Source: DASRHG01 sp035650655
GTDB taxonomy: Bacteria > Desulfobacterota > Binatia > DP-6
Assembly (NCBI GenBank): GCA_035650655.1
Contig: DASRHG010000097.1
Location: 1 to 64,000, forward strand
Direction of reading: 5' to 3'
DNA: 64,000 nucleotides
A program made the position numbers and the translations under genes. The notes under the pieces are model-generated. The model saw nothing but the letters and a program-made list of their open reading frames with translations. It did no database searches and was not told the DNA's origin. Below are positions 16,199 to 24,491 of this stretch, piece after piece; positions within the stretch are counted from its first letter, which is position 1, and the number at the start of each line of letters is the position of its first letter.

Positions 16199-19100
16199 GA
16201 TCCCCGACGCCGCCGCGCGCGACGCCGCGATCCGCGAGCGGGCGCGGAACGTCCTGGTCGACGCCGGCGCGGGCACCGGGAAGACGACCCTCATCGTCGC
16301 GCGCGTCGTCGACATGGTCGCGCCCGCCGACCCGCGCGTCGAGCCGGTGCGGCTCGAGCGCCTCGCCGTCGTCACCTTCACGCGCCGCGCCGCCGGCGAG
16401 CTGCGCTATCGGCTCCGCCAGCGGCTTCTCGCCGCGCTGCGCGACGCCCCCGCCGAGCCGCGCGCCGAGCGCCTGCGTCGGGCGCTCGGCGTCGTCGACA
16501 CCGCCTACGTCGGGACCATCCACAGCTTCGCCGACCGGCTGCTCCGTCGCTTTCCCGCCGAGGCACGACTCAGCCCCGGCTACGAGATCGCCGAGGAGAC
16601 GGACGAGCTCGTGCGCGAGGTGTACGACCGGCTCGTCCACGCCGCGCAGAACGGGCGGCTCGCGGAGGCGCTCGGCGACCGCGACCCGGGCCGCGTGCCG
16701 CTCGCCGAGGTGGAGGAGACGGTGCGGACGGTGCAGGCGTCCGGCCTCCGCATGGAGACGCGCGAGCACGCCCACGGCGAGTGGGTGGGGCTCGACCGGC
16801 TCGTGGAGGGGATGATCGGGACGCGCGACGTGCCGTGGGTGCCGGGCGCGTGGACGCCGGACGTCGACCGGCTGCGGGCGACGGCCCGGCGATGGGCGGC
16901 GGCGCTCGCGGGCGCGCCGGCGGCGAGCCGCGGCGGGCGATGGCTCCGCGCGGCGGCCGCGCGTCTCGGCGAGGCGGCCAAGGCGCCGTCGCTGCCCGAG
17001 CTCTTCCGGGCGGTCCACGAGGTGCTGCGGCGGTTCCCGGTGTACCAGAAGGCGCGCGATTTCGACGGCGATCGCGACGGCTGGAACGCGTACAAGTCCT
17101 TCCGCGACGGCCGCGGCGACCTCGTCGACCCCCTGCACCGCTGGATGGGCACCCGCATCGCGCGCGTGCGGGAAGCCGTCGTGGCGCTCTACGAGCGCGT
17201 GAAGGAGGAGCGCGGCGTCGTCGACCAGCTGGATCTCCTGCTGAAGCTCCGCGACCTCCTGCGCCGTCACCCGGAAGCGCGCCGGAGCCTCCAGACGCTC
17301 TTCGCCCACGTCTTCGTGGACGAGTTCCAGGACACCGACCCCCTCCAGTGCGAGGTCGTCTTCTTCCTCTGCGAGGACGGCGCCGCCGCCAGGGACTGGC
17401 GGGAGGTCCGTCTGCGGCCGGGGAGCGTGACGGTCGTCGGCGACCCGAAGCAGTCGATCTACCGGTTCCGCCGCGCCGACGTCCTCATGTACGCGGAGGC
17501 GCACCGGATGCTCCGCGCGCAGGGCGCCCTCACGGTGCGCCTCGTGACGAGCTTCCGGAGCCGCCCGCGTCTCCTCGCGCTCGTGAACCGCCAGTTCGGG
17601 CGGCTCTTCGGCGAGGTGTCGGGCGACGAGCGGTTCGACCCGGCGACCGGCCGCGTCCGCTACGAGGCGCTGGCGCCCGACCCGCGCGCGGCCGACCCGG
17701 GGCCCGCCGTCGAGGTCCTCCCGTACGCGGGCGCCGGCGGCGCGCCGCTCACGGCCGACGGCCGTGCGATCGAGGCCGAGGTGCTCGCGCGCCGCATCCG
17801 GCACGTCGTCGCGACGCGCCGGCCGGTGCGCGATCCCGAGACGCGCGTCGAGCGCCCGGCGCGGTACGGCGACGTCGCCGTGCTGGCGCACGTGACGCTG
17901 AACGTCGGCCTGCTGCTCAGCGCCTTCGAGCGCCTCGGCATCCGGTACAGCGCGCACGGCGGCACGCTCTTCCTCTCCGACCCGCTCGTCCGCCGCTACC
18001 TGCTGGCGCTCCGGGCGATCGCCGACCCGTCGGACGGCGTCGCCGAGGCGGCGCTCCTCCGGCCGCCCTTCTTCGCGCTCGACCTCCTGGACCTCGTCTC
18101 CGCGCGGCTCGACGGCGAGGCGGACGCCGCCGCCCGCGCGCGGCTCGACGACGCGCGGGCGCTGGTCCGCGAGCTGCGCCGCGACCGCGCGCGCCGGCCG
18201 CCCATCGAGACGGCCGTCGACCTGATCGAGCGGACGGCCCTCGGCCGCGCCGCGGCCACCGGCCCGAACGGGAAGCAGGCCCTCGAGACGCTCTACCACG
18301 TCGCCTACGAGCTCGGGCGCCGCGCCGCCGCCGAGCGCCTCGACTACGACGGCGCGAGCCGACGCCTCCGCGACTGGGTGACGCACCCGGTGAAGCTCGA
18401 CCCGCCCGAGGCGCTCGACCCCGACGCCGTCCGCGTGCTGACGATCCACCAGGCGAAGGGCCTGGAATTCCCCGTCGTCGCGCTCTGGGACGGGTTCGCC
18501 GAGAAGCAGAGCCGCGTCGCCGTCACCTGGAAGGTGGCACGGACCGCGAACGGCATCGCGCTCGCCCTGGAGGGGCTCGAGACGGAGCTGCCGCCGGGAA
18601 GCGGCCTGCTCGCCGCGGAGAAGGCGCAGGCGGCGCACGAGCGCGAGCGGCTCTACTACGTGGCGATGACGCGGGCCCGCGACCTGCTGATCGTCACGGA
18701 GCCGCGGCTCCAGCGGGACGGCGACAAGATCCTGCCCGTCGTCCTGAACGAGGTGGATCCCGGCCACGTCGAGCGCGTGGAGGAGTATCGGCCCGACGCG
18801 GTGCCGGCGTGGGCCGCCGGGGACGCGCCGCCGGCGGGGCTCGTCGGGGACGCGGCGATCGCGCGAGCGATCGCGCGGGCGCAAGCGGCCTTCGCGGCGG
18901 CGGCGCCGGCGGCGCTCCGCGGCATCGCGGTGCCGGTGAAGGTGACGCGGCTCGCGCAGGAGACGCCGGCGCCCGAGGCGGACGACGAGGCGGCCGACGT
19001 CGCCGGGGAGCGCGCGGCGAAGGCCGAGGGGTCGCGGTTCGGGCGGACGTTCGGGACGGTGGTCCACCGCGCGATCGAGCTCGGGCTCGGGGGCGCGGCC

Positions 19101-19514
19101 GGCGACGCGCGCGACTGGGTCCGGCGTGCGGCCCGGGAGCACGGGCTCGCCGAGCGCCTCGACGACGCGGCGGACGACGTCCAGCGCGGGCTCGCCGCGG
19201 TGCGTGCGCTGGCCGGCGGGCGGCCGGTGCTGTCCGAGGTTCCCGTCGTGCTCCCGCTCGACGGCGGACGGATGGGCGTCGGGGTGATCGACGCGGTCGT
19301 CGCGGGCGACGGGGAGACGCTCGTGCTCGACTTCAAGAGCGACGCGCCGTCCGAGACCGTGCCGCCCAACTACCGCCGTCAGCTCGAGGCGTACGTCGCC
19401 GCCCTCCGGGCGGCGGTGGGGGAGGTGGGGACGGTGCGGCCGGGTCTCGTGTTCACGGCGACCGGCGCGGTCGCGTGGGTGGACGCCCGGACGTCTCCGC
19501 CGCGCCGGGCGTAG
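16185..19514 (+). CDS. addA: AddA-like UvrD helicase/nuclease subunit
   Basis: The 1109-residue protein has all superfamily 1A helicase signatures. Walker A is DAGAGTGKTTL near residue 27, motif Ia is VVTFTRRAAGELRYR, then TIHSFADRLLRRFP. Walker B/motif II is VFVDEFQDTDPLQ at about 376. Motif III is VGDPKQSIYRFRRAD, motif V is ILTIHQAKGLEFP-like, and motif VI is RLYYVAMTRARDLL. The C-terminus is a PD-(D/E)XK nuclease with FGTVVHRAIELG, GVIDAVVAGDGETLVLDFKSD and YRRQLEAYVAAL. The complex unwinds and trims DNA ends so that RecA can load. The start ATG 16185 lies inside the end of addB. The length fits AddA rather than RecB. Confidence 0.88.
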   Translation: MATPEIPDAAARDAAIRERARNVLVDAGAGTGKTTLIVARVVDMVAPADPRVEPVRLERLAVVTFTRRAAGELRYRLRQRLLAALRDAPAEPRAERLRRALGVVDTAYVGTIHSFADRLLRRFPAEARLSPGYEIAEETDELVREVYDRLVHAAQNGRLAEALGDRDPGRVPLAEVEETVRTVQASGLRMETREHAHGEWVGLDRLVEGMIGTRDVPWVPGAWTPDVDRLRATARRWAAALAGAPAASRGGRWLRAAAARLGEAAKAPSLPELFRAVHEVLRRFPVYQKARDFDGDRDGWNAYKSFRDGRGDLVDPLHRWMGTRIARVREAVVALYERVKEERGVVDQLDLLLKLRDLLRRHPEARRSLQTLFAHVFVDEFQDTDPLQCEVVFFLCEDGAAARDWREVRLRPGSVTVVGDPKQSIYRFRRADVLMYAEAHRMLRAQGALTVRLVTSFRSRPRLLALVNRQFGRLFGEVSGDERFDPATGRVRYEALAPDPRAADPGPAVEVLPYAGAGGAPLTADGRAIEAEVLARRIRHVVATRRPVRDPETRVERPARYGDVAVLAHVTLNVGLLLSAFERLGIRYSAHGGTLFLSDPLVRRYLLALRAIADPSDGVAEAALLRPPFFALDLLDLVSARLDGEADAAARARLDDARALVRELRRDRARRPPIETAVDLIERTALGRAAATGPNGKQALETLYHVAYELGRRAAAERLDYDGASRRLRDWVTHPVKLDPPEALDPDAVRVLTIHQAKGLEFPVVALWDGFAEKQSRVAVTWKVARTANGIALALEGLETELPPGSGLLAAEKAQAAHERERLYYVAMTRARDLLIVTEPRLQRDGDKILPVVLNEVDPGHVERVEEYRPDAVPAWAAGDAPPAGLVGDAAIARAIARAQAAFAAAAPAALRGIAVPVKVTRLAQETPAPEADDEAADVAGERAAKAEGSRFGRTFGTVVHRAIELGLGGAAGDARDWVRRAAREHGLAERLDDAADDVQRGLAAVRALAGGRPVLSEVPVVLPLDGGRMGVGVIDAVVAGDGETLVLDFKSDAPSETVPPNYRRQLEAYVAALRAAVGEVGTVRPGLVFTATGAVAWVDARTSPPRRA

Positions 19515-19691
19515 CCCGCGGGGCGGACAGCGGGCGGCGTCGCGTCCCGCGCTCGCCCGCGCGCCGGCCGGACGCGCGCCCGGCGATACGACGTTCCGGC
19601 GCAGCCCCCGGCGGCAGGGCGCCGGGCGGGACTCGGGGGCCGCAGCCGTCGACCGCCCGCCGGGACGCGCGTTCAGGGCGCACGCAGGCGG

Positions 19692-20140
19692 TCGTCGTTC
19701 GGGCCGCGGAGCTCGACGTCCCGGCCGCGCAGCTCCTGTCGGGCACGATCCTCGTCATCCCGCTGATGGGCCGGGTGGGCAGGGCATTGCACCGCGTGCT
19801 GCCGAGGCTGTTCGGGCTCAGGGGAGAGATCGCGGCCGAGGGGCTCACCCGCCGGGCCGAGCGCACGGGGATCACGACGGCCGTGATCGGGCTCAGCCTC
19901 GGGGTCGCGGTCGTCATCGCGTCCGTTGCGCACAGCTTCCGCGCCTCCATGCGGAACTGGTTCATCCTGAGCGGCGATCTGATCGTCTCGTCGATGGCCA
20001 CCGAGGGATCCTGGCTCGCGATGCCGCTCGACGCATCGGTGGGAGACGTCCTTCGGGGACTTCCGGGCGTGGAGCGCGTCGAGACGTGTCGCGTCCTCGC
20101 CGGACAGCCGTATCGGGACATGCGAATCCGTATCGTGACG
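19692..20140 (+). pseudogene. Internal fragment of an ABC-transporter permease (FtsX/MacB type)
   Basis: An open stretch of about 150 residues reads IPLMGRVGRALHRVLPRLFGLRGEIAAEGLTRRAERTGITTAVIGLSLGVAVVIASVAHSFRASMRNW, with a transmembrane helix in the middle, then GDLIVSSMATEGSWLAMPLDASVGDVLRGLPGVERVE. This is the junction between the two halves of a long FtsX-like permease, where the second repeat begins with its R-x3-T-x-G-hydrophobic helix and periplasmic domain. Neither the first half (about 400 residues) nor the final three helices are present. The fragment lies between the addAB pair and a convergent gene, without start or stop of its own. Confidence 0.6.
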
Positions 20141-20180
20141 AGCGCGGCGGCGCCGCACGGTCCTCGCCGCGCAGAGCTTC

Positions 20181-22232
20181 TCAGGGCACGATCCCGAGGA
20201 GCGCGACGCTCGCGCCGACCGTCGCGGCCACGACGACCTCGCCGTCGACGAGCGCGAGACCGTCGCCGAAGCCGAAGACGTCGCCGTCCGCGAGGTGGTC
20301 GTCGAGGGCGAGCAGCGCCTCGGGTGCCCCCCGGCGTCGCGCGTAGACGGCCACCGACCCGTTCTCGCCCCGCGGCCCCATGAACGCGACGATGCCGCGC
20401 GCGACCGCGTAGGGCGAAAAGAGCATCGCGTCGCTCCGGCGGAGCCCCATCCGCTGGCGGTCGCGGGCCCGCCGGCCCTGCACGGCCAGCGGGACGACCC
20501 CGCCCCTGGGCGTCCAGCTGAAGAGCGCGGACGGGCTCCGCCCGCGGAGGATCGTGGCGGCGAAGACGACGCGATTCCCCCGCGTCACGGGAGCCTCGAA
20601 TGAGTCCCATCGTCCGCCGAGCGGCGTCCGGCCGCCGGTGACGGCGACGGGCCGCAGGCGTCGGCCGGGCTTCGTCACGACGAAGATGCCCGTCCCTCCG
20701 GAGTCGTCGCTCACGCCGGCCAGGATGACGGCGCCCTGCCCGTACGCCGCCACCGCCAGGACGTCGTCCACGACGCTCCGGCCGCCCGCGCGATCGCCGT
20801 TCTTCGCGAGCGTTTCCACCCTCCCGTCGAAGGTGACGCGGAACGCGCCGTACGCGATCGGTCCGTCGTCGATCGACGAGGCGAACACCGCCCCGCCGCC
20901 GAAGACGTCGACCGTGTCCCGGTCGAGGGCGAACGTCCCGCCCGCGGGCGTTCCGGCCCCGCTGTACACCACCTCGACGAACTCGCCGCGCCGTTCCTCG
21001 AGGAGGAGCGCGCGACGGTTCTCGGTGGTGGCGTAGACGGCGAGCATGCCGTCACGCGCCGCGTGTGCGCCGATGTCGACGATTGGCCCGCTGGCCGGAA
21101 GCACGTGGCCGCTGCTCAGGAGCGGGGCGGGCGCCGCGGCGTCGAAGGCGTAGAGCGCCTCGCGCGTCGACACGAAGGCGGTGACGCCGCCGTCGTTCAC
21201 GCTCGGATGGCCGGGGACGAACCCGGTGCCGATCGGCGTGACGTCGCTCGTGGCCGCGACGGTCGTCACCGCGCCGTCGTAGAGGAACACGCGGCCGGCG
21301 CGCGACCAGACGACGTGGCCCGTCTCGGTGAGCCGCGGGGCGAAGAGACCGCCCTCGTCGACGGCGAGCGTCGTGAAGGCGCCGCCGCTCGCGCGCACCA
21401 GCCGGCCCGCCGTCACGCCGCCGGCCTCGAAGCGGCCGTGGAAGGTGAGGGTGCCCAGGGAGTCGATCCCGACGTATCGGATCCCGCCGTCGGTGAGGCG
21501 CGTGCCGTCCACGACGTCGCCGGTCTTCGCGATCGTGGCGACCGTCGCGGCGCCCGGCGTGTAGACGAAGACCCCCCAGCCGGCGTTCCGGATGCGGGTC
21601 GCGAACGCGACCTGGCCCCCGGCGTTCACCGAGATCGGCGTGCCGTTCGTGCGGATGTCGTAGCTCGTGCCGGCGGGGCTTCCGTCGCGGTCGACGGCGA
21701 TCACCGTCACGGTGCCGTCCGGCGCGATGGTGACGAGCGCCCGGGCGGTCCGCGGGCTGCGGCTCGTTCGCTGGAGGTCGGCGACGAGTGCGACGTGCCC
21801 GCCGTCACCGAGGATCGGCGTCCCGCGGAGCGCCCGGAGGCGGCCGGACGGCAGGGTGGCACGGGCGGGGAGGATGAGCGTGCGGCCGGTCCCGGCGCGC
21901 CACCGGTAGAGCGCCCCGCCCTGCCGGAAGACGATGTCGCCGGCGTTGTTCAGGTCGAAGGGGCCGGTGCTCCGCTCGACCAGCTGGACGGTCCCTGCGC
22001 TCGCGTAGAAGAGCCCGGTCGTCTCCCCGTCGCCGTTCAGCGTCGCGCGGAAGGCGACGGCCCCCGCGTCGTTGATGACCGGAGAGGACAGGTTCCCGAA
22101 GGTGCCGGCGAGCGGCGCCGGCAGCGGGTCCCCGCTCCGGGCGACGACCCCGTAGGATCTCGTCATCCGGCGCCGGCGCTGGAGGACGGCGTGAGGATTC
22201 GGGAGCACGTCCTCCCACCCGGGCTCGCCCAT
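20181..22232 (-). CDS. Large beta-rich tandem-repeat protein (hypothetical, probably secreted family)
   Basis: This 683-residue protein is built from repeats of about 50 to 60 residues. Each has the form N-(D/A)-(A/G)-G-x-V-(A/V)-F-x-(A/S), as in SSPVINDAGAVAFRATLNG, NNAGDIVFRQGG, VNAGGQVAFATRI and VNDGGVTAFVST. The pattern is that of large repeat proteins thought to fold into beta-propellers or solenoids, which are common in environmental bacteria. Relatives normally carry an export signal, yet none is visible here, and ATG 22232 lies only three bases after the stop of the preceding flavin-type gene. The true N-terminus may have been lost. No catalytic residues can be named. Confidence 0.7.
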   Translation of the reverse strand: MGEPGWEDVLPNPHAVLQRRRRMTRSYGVVARSGDPLPAPLAGTFGNLSSPVINDAGAVAFRATLNGDGETTGLFYASAGTVQLVERSTGPFDLNNAGDIVFRQGGALYRWRAGTGRTLILPARATLPSGRLRALRGTPILGDGGHVALVADLQRTSRSPRTARALVTIAPDGTVTVIAVDRDGSPAGTSYDIRTNGTPISVNAGGQVAFATRIRNAGWGVFVYTPGAATVATIAKTGDVVDGTRLTDGGIRYVGIDSLGTLTFHGRFEAGGVTAGRLVRASGGAFTTLAVDEGGLFAPRLTETGHVVWSRAGRVFLYDGAVTTVAATSDVTPIGTGFVPGHPSVNDGGVTAFVSTREALYAFDAAAPAPLLSSGHVLPASGPIVDIGAHAARDGMLAVYATTENRRALLLEERRGEFVEVVYSGAGTPAGGTFALDRDTVDVFGGGAVFASSIDDGPIAYGAFRVTFDGRVETLAKNGDRAGGRSVVDDVLAVAAYGQGAVILAGVSDDSGGTGIFVVTKPGRRLRPVAVTGGRTPLGGRWDSFEAPVTRGNRVVFAATILRGRSPSALFSWTPRGGVVPLAVQGRRARDRQRMGLRRSDAMLFSPYAVARGIVAFMGPRGENGSVAVYARRRGAPEALLALDDHLADGDVFGFGDGLALVDGEVVVAATVGASVALLGIVP

Positions 22233-22235
22233 CGC

Positions 22236-22598
22236 TCAGATCGTCCGCAGCGGCACCTCGACGGCGACGTCCAGCTTCGAGTAGTACTTGCGCACCTGGT
22301 CGGCGCCGTACTTCGCACGGAACTTCTCGACGACGTCGCGCACTCTCGACGTGTCCAGGATCGGCCGCACGTGCATCCTCGCCTCGCCGCCCGCGGCGGA
22401 GATGCGGATCATCGGCGTCTTCCGCACGTTCTTGAACCAGTCGCTGTCGGAGCCGCGCACGGGAAGCAGGTAGAGGCGGTCGCCCTCCTGGGCGAACCAG
22501 ACCGTCCGCGTGACGGGCTCGCCGGAGACGCGGCCGGTCACGGTGACCTCGATCTCGTCCGTGCCGGCCAGACTTCGTTCGAGCTGCTCGACGCTCAT
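22236..22598 (-). CDS. Flavin/F420 split-barrel protein (nitroreductase/PNPOx-like)
   Basis: The 120-residue protein begins MSVEQLERSLAGTDEIEVTVTGRVSGEPVTRTVWFAQEGDRLYLLPV. It continues SDWFKNVRKTPMIRISAAGGEARM, the arrangement of the small split-barrel proteins that bind FMN or deazaflavin F420. The Lys/Arg-rich NVRKTP segment is the phosphate-binding part. GGAGGA lies seven bases before ATG 22598. Length and fold match the single-domain family. It is followed three bases later by the repeat protein on the same strand. Which cofactor is used cannot be decided from sequence. Confidence 0.78.
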   Translation of the reverse strand: MSVEQLERSLAGTDEIEVTVTGRVSGEPVTRTVWFAQEGDRLYLLPVRGSDSDWFKNVRKTPMIRISAAGGEARMHVRPILDTSRVRDVVEKFRAKYGADQVRKYYSKLDVAVEVPLRTI

Positions 22599-22832
22599 GC
22601 TGTCCTCCTCCGGACTCCTGAAGGTCCAGCCCGGCGTGCGGCCGCTCTCCGGGGAGACGACGCGCGTTTCGACCCTCCGTCGCTCGCGTACTCCTTTTGG
22701 CCCTGAGGGCGCCCTGCCGGATCTCGCCGAGGTAGCCACCCGCGTCGAGAAGGCAAGTCCAGCGATTCCGCGCGCACACGCACGAGCGGCGAAGCGATTT
22801 ACGTCCGGATCGGGCCCGGCCATCCTGCGCGC

Positions 22833-24488
22833 GTGCGCCCTTCCCTGCATGGCCGAAGCGCCCTCGTCCTCGTCGCCCTCCTCCTCGCGCCGCTCCGCGC
22901 CGACGCCGTCTCGCTCCTTCACGAGTGCAGGCTCGCGTGCGGCGGCGCGATCCAGCGCTGTCGGGCCGCCGGCGGCCGGCAAGGACGCTGTCGCCACCGG
23001 ACCCTCGCCCGGTGCGCCGAGCGCGGCCTCTCCGCGTGCGTCGCCCTGCCCGCAGACTTCCCCCGCGGCGCCTCCGTGCTCGAGCATCACGCCGGCCCGA
23101 CCCGCGCCGGCGTCTACGTCGAGCCGTCGCTCGACCCGAAGACGGCCGCCCGCATGCGCCGCGACCGGCGCTTCAAGGCGCCGGCGACGGGCGCGAGCTA
23201 CGCGCAGCCCCTCTTCCTGGACGGCGGCGGGACGCGCGACCTCGTCGTCGTCGCGACGGAGGAGAACTGGGTCTACGCGTTCGACGCCGCGACCGGCGTT
23301 CTCTTCTGGAAGAACCGGGTCGGGACGCCGGTGCCGCTCCGGGAGCTGCCCTGCGGCAACATCGACCCGCTCGGCATCACGGGCACGCCCGCCGTCGATC
23401 CCGCGTCGCGCACGATCTTCCTCGACGCCATGACGACGCCGGACGGCGGTACCACGAAGCGGCACCTCGTCTTCGGGCTCTCCGTCGACGACGGCAGCGT
23501 CCGTCCCGGCTACCCGGTCGACGTCGCCGCCCGCCTCGCGGACGCCGGGATGGCGTTCGACTCCGCCGTCCAGAACGAGCGCGGCGCGCTCACGATCCTC
23601 GGCGACACGCTCTACGTGCCGTACGGCGGCCACTTCGGCGACTGCGGGAACTACCGCGGCTGGGTGGTCGGCGTGCCGCTCGCGCAGCCGGCCCCGCTCC
23701 GGGCGTGGGCCACGGCCGCGCGCGGCGGCGGGGCGTGGGCGCCGGGCGGCGTCGCGTCCGACGGGAGCGCCGTCTGGGTCGCCACCGGGAACACCTTCGG
23801 GGCGAGCGCGTGGAGCGGCGGCGAGGCCGTCATACGCCTCGCGCCGGGACCGGCGTTCAGCGGGCTCCCCGCGGACTACTTCGCGCCGCCCGACTGGCGG
23901 ATGCTCGACGCCGGCGACGTCGACATCGGCGGCTCGGGGCCGGTGCTGTTCGACGTCGCGGGGAGCGTCCCCTCCGCGCTCGCGATCGCGCTCGGCAAGA
24001 ACGGCAAGGCGTACCTGCTCGACCGCGCGAGCCTCGGCGGCGTCGGCCTGGGCGTCGCGAGCGCCCGCGTCGCGAGCGACGAGATCATCAACGCCGCCGC
24101 CGCGTATCGCACGCCGAGCGGCACGTACGTCGCGTTCAAGGGCGCGGGGACCGGCTGTCGGAACGGCCCCGGCGATCTCGCCGCCATCGCGATCGACCCG
24201 GGGTCGCCGCCGGCGATCCGCCCCGCCTGGTGCGCGCGGCAGAACGGCGCGGGCTCGCCCATGGTGACGACGACCGACGGCGCGTCGAACGCGATCGTGT
24301 GGAGCGTCGGCGCGGAGGGCGACGAGCGCCTGCACGGCTTCGACGGCGCGACCGGCGCCACCGTGTTCGCGGGCGGCCGGCGCCGCGACGCCATGGCGGG
24401 CGTCGCGCGGTACGTCACGCCGATCGCCGCCAAGGGTCGGATCTACGTCGGCGGGACGTCGGCGCTCTACGCCTTCGCGCCGCGATAG
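22833..24488 (+). CDS. Secreted protein: cysteine module fused to a PQQ-type beta-propeller
   Basis: Starting at GTG 22833, the 551-residue protein has a clear signal peptide (SALVLVALLLAPLRADA) with cleavage before VSLLHEC. A mature N-terminal module follows, with C-x3-CG-x2-I-x2-C (CRLACGGAIQRC) and three further Cys. From about residue 110 comes a propeller of PQQ-dehydrogenase type. Blades show WVYAFDAATGVLFWKNRVG, GTPAVDPASRTIFLDAM, LAIALGKNGKAYLLDRASLG and ERLHGFDGATGATVFAGG. The strongly conserved Asp/Glu residues of PQQ methanol dehydrogenases are not obvious, so it may bind something other than PQQ. The same cysteine module occurs in the protein at 47390. Confidence 0.8.
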   Translation: MRPSLHGRSALVLVALLLAPLRADAVSLLHECRLACGGAIQRCRAAGGRQGRCRHRTLARCAERGLSACVALPADFPRGASVLEHHAGPTRAGVYVEPSLDPKTAARMRRDRRFKAPATGASYAQPLFLDGGGTRDLVVVATEENWVYAFDAATGVLFWKNRVGTPVPLRELPCGNIDPLGITGTPAVDPASRTIFLDAMTTPDGGTTKRHLVFGLSVDDGSVRPGYPVDVAARLADAGMAFDSAVQNERGALTILGDTLYVPYGGHFGDCGNYRGWVVGVPLAQPAPLRAWATAARGGGAWAPGGVASDGSAVWVATGNTFGASAWSGGEAVIRLAPGPAFSGLPADYFAPPDWRMLDAGDVDIGGSGPVLFDVAGSVPSALAIALGKNGKAYLLDRASLGGVGLGVASARVASDEIINAAAAYRTPSGTYVAFKGAGTGCRNGPGDLAAIAIDPGSPPAIRPAWCARQNGAGSPMVTTTDGASNAIVWSVGAEGDERLHGFDGATGATVFAGGRRRDAMAGVARYVTPIAAKGRIYVGGTSALYAFAPR

Positions 24489-24491
24489 GCG

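Noticed and set aside
12665..16381. A 1238-codon open frame on the minus strand opposite addB
   Set aside because: Its translation is a low-complexity mix of Arg, Ala, Gly and Glu without any domain. It mirrors the GC-rich codon bias of addB, whose helicase/nuclease motifs are clear.
15975..19142. Long minus-strand frame opposite addA
   Set aside because: No motifs; the + strand carries all UvrD signatures in order.
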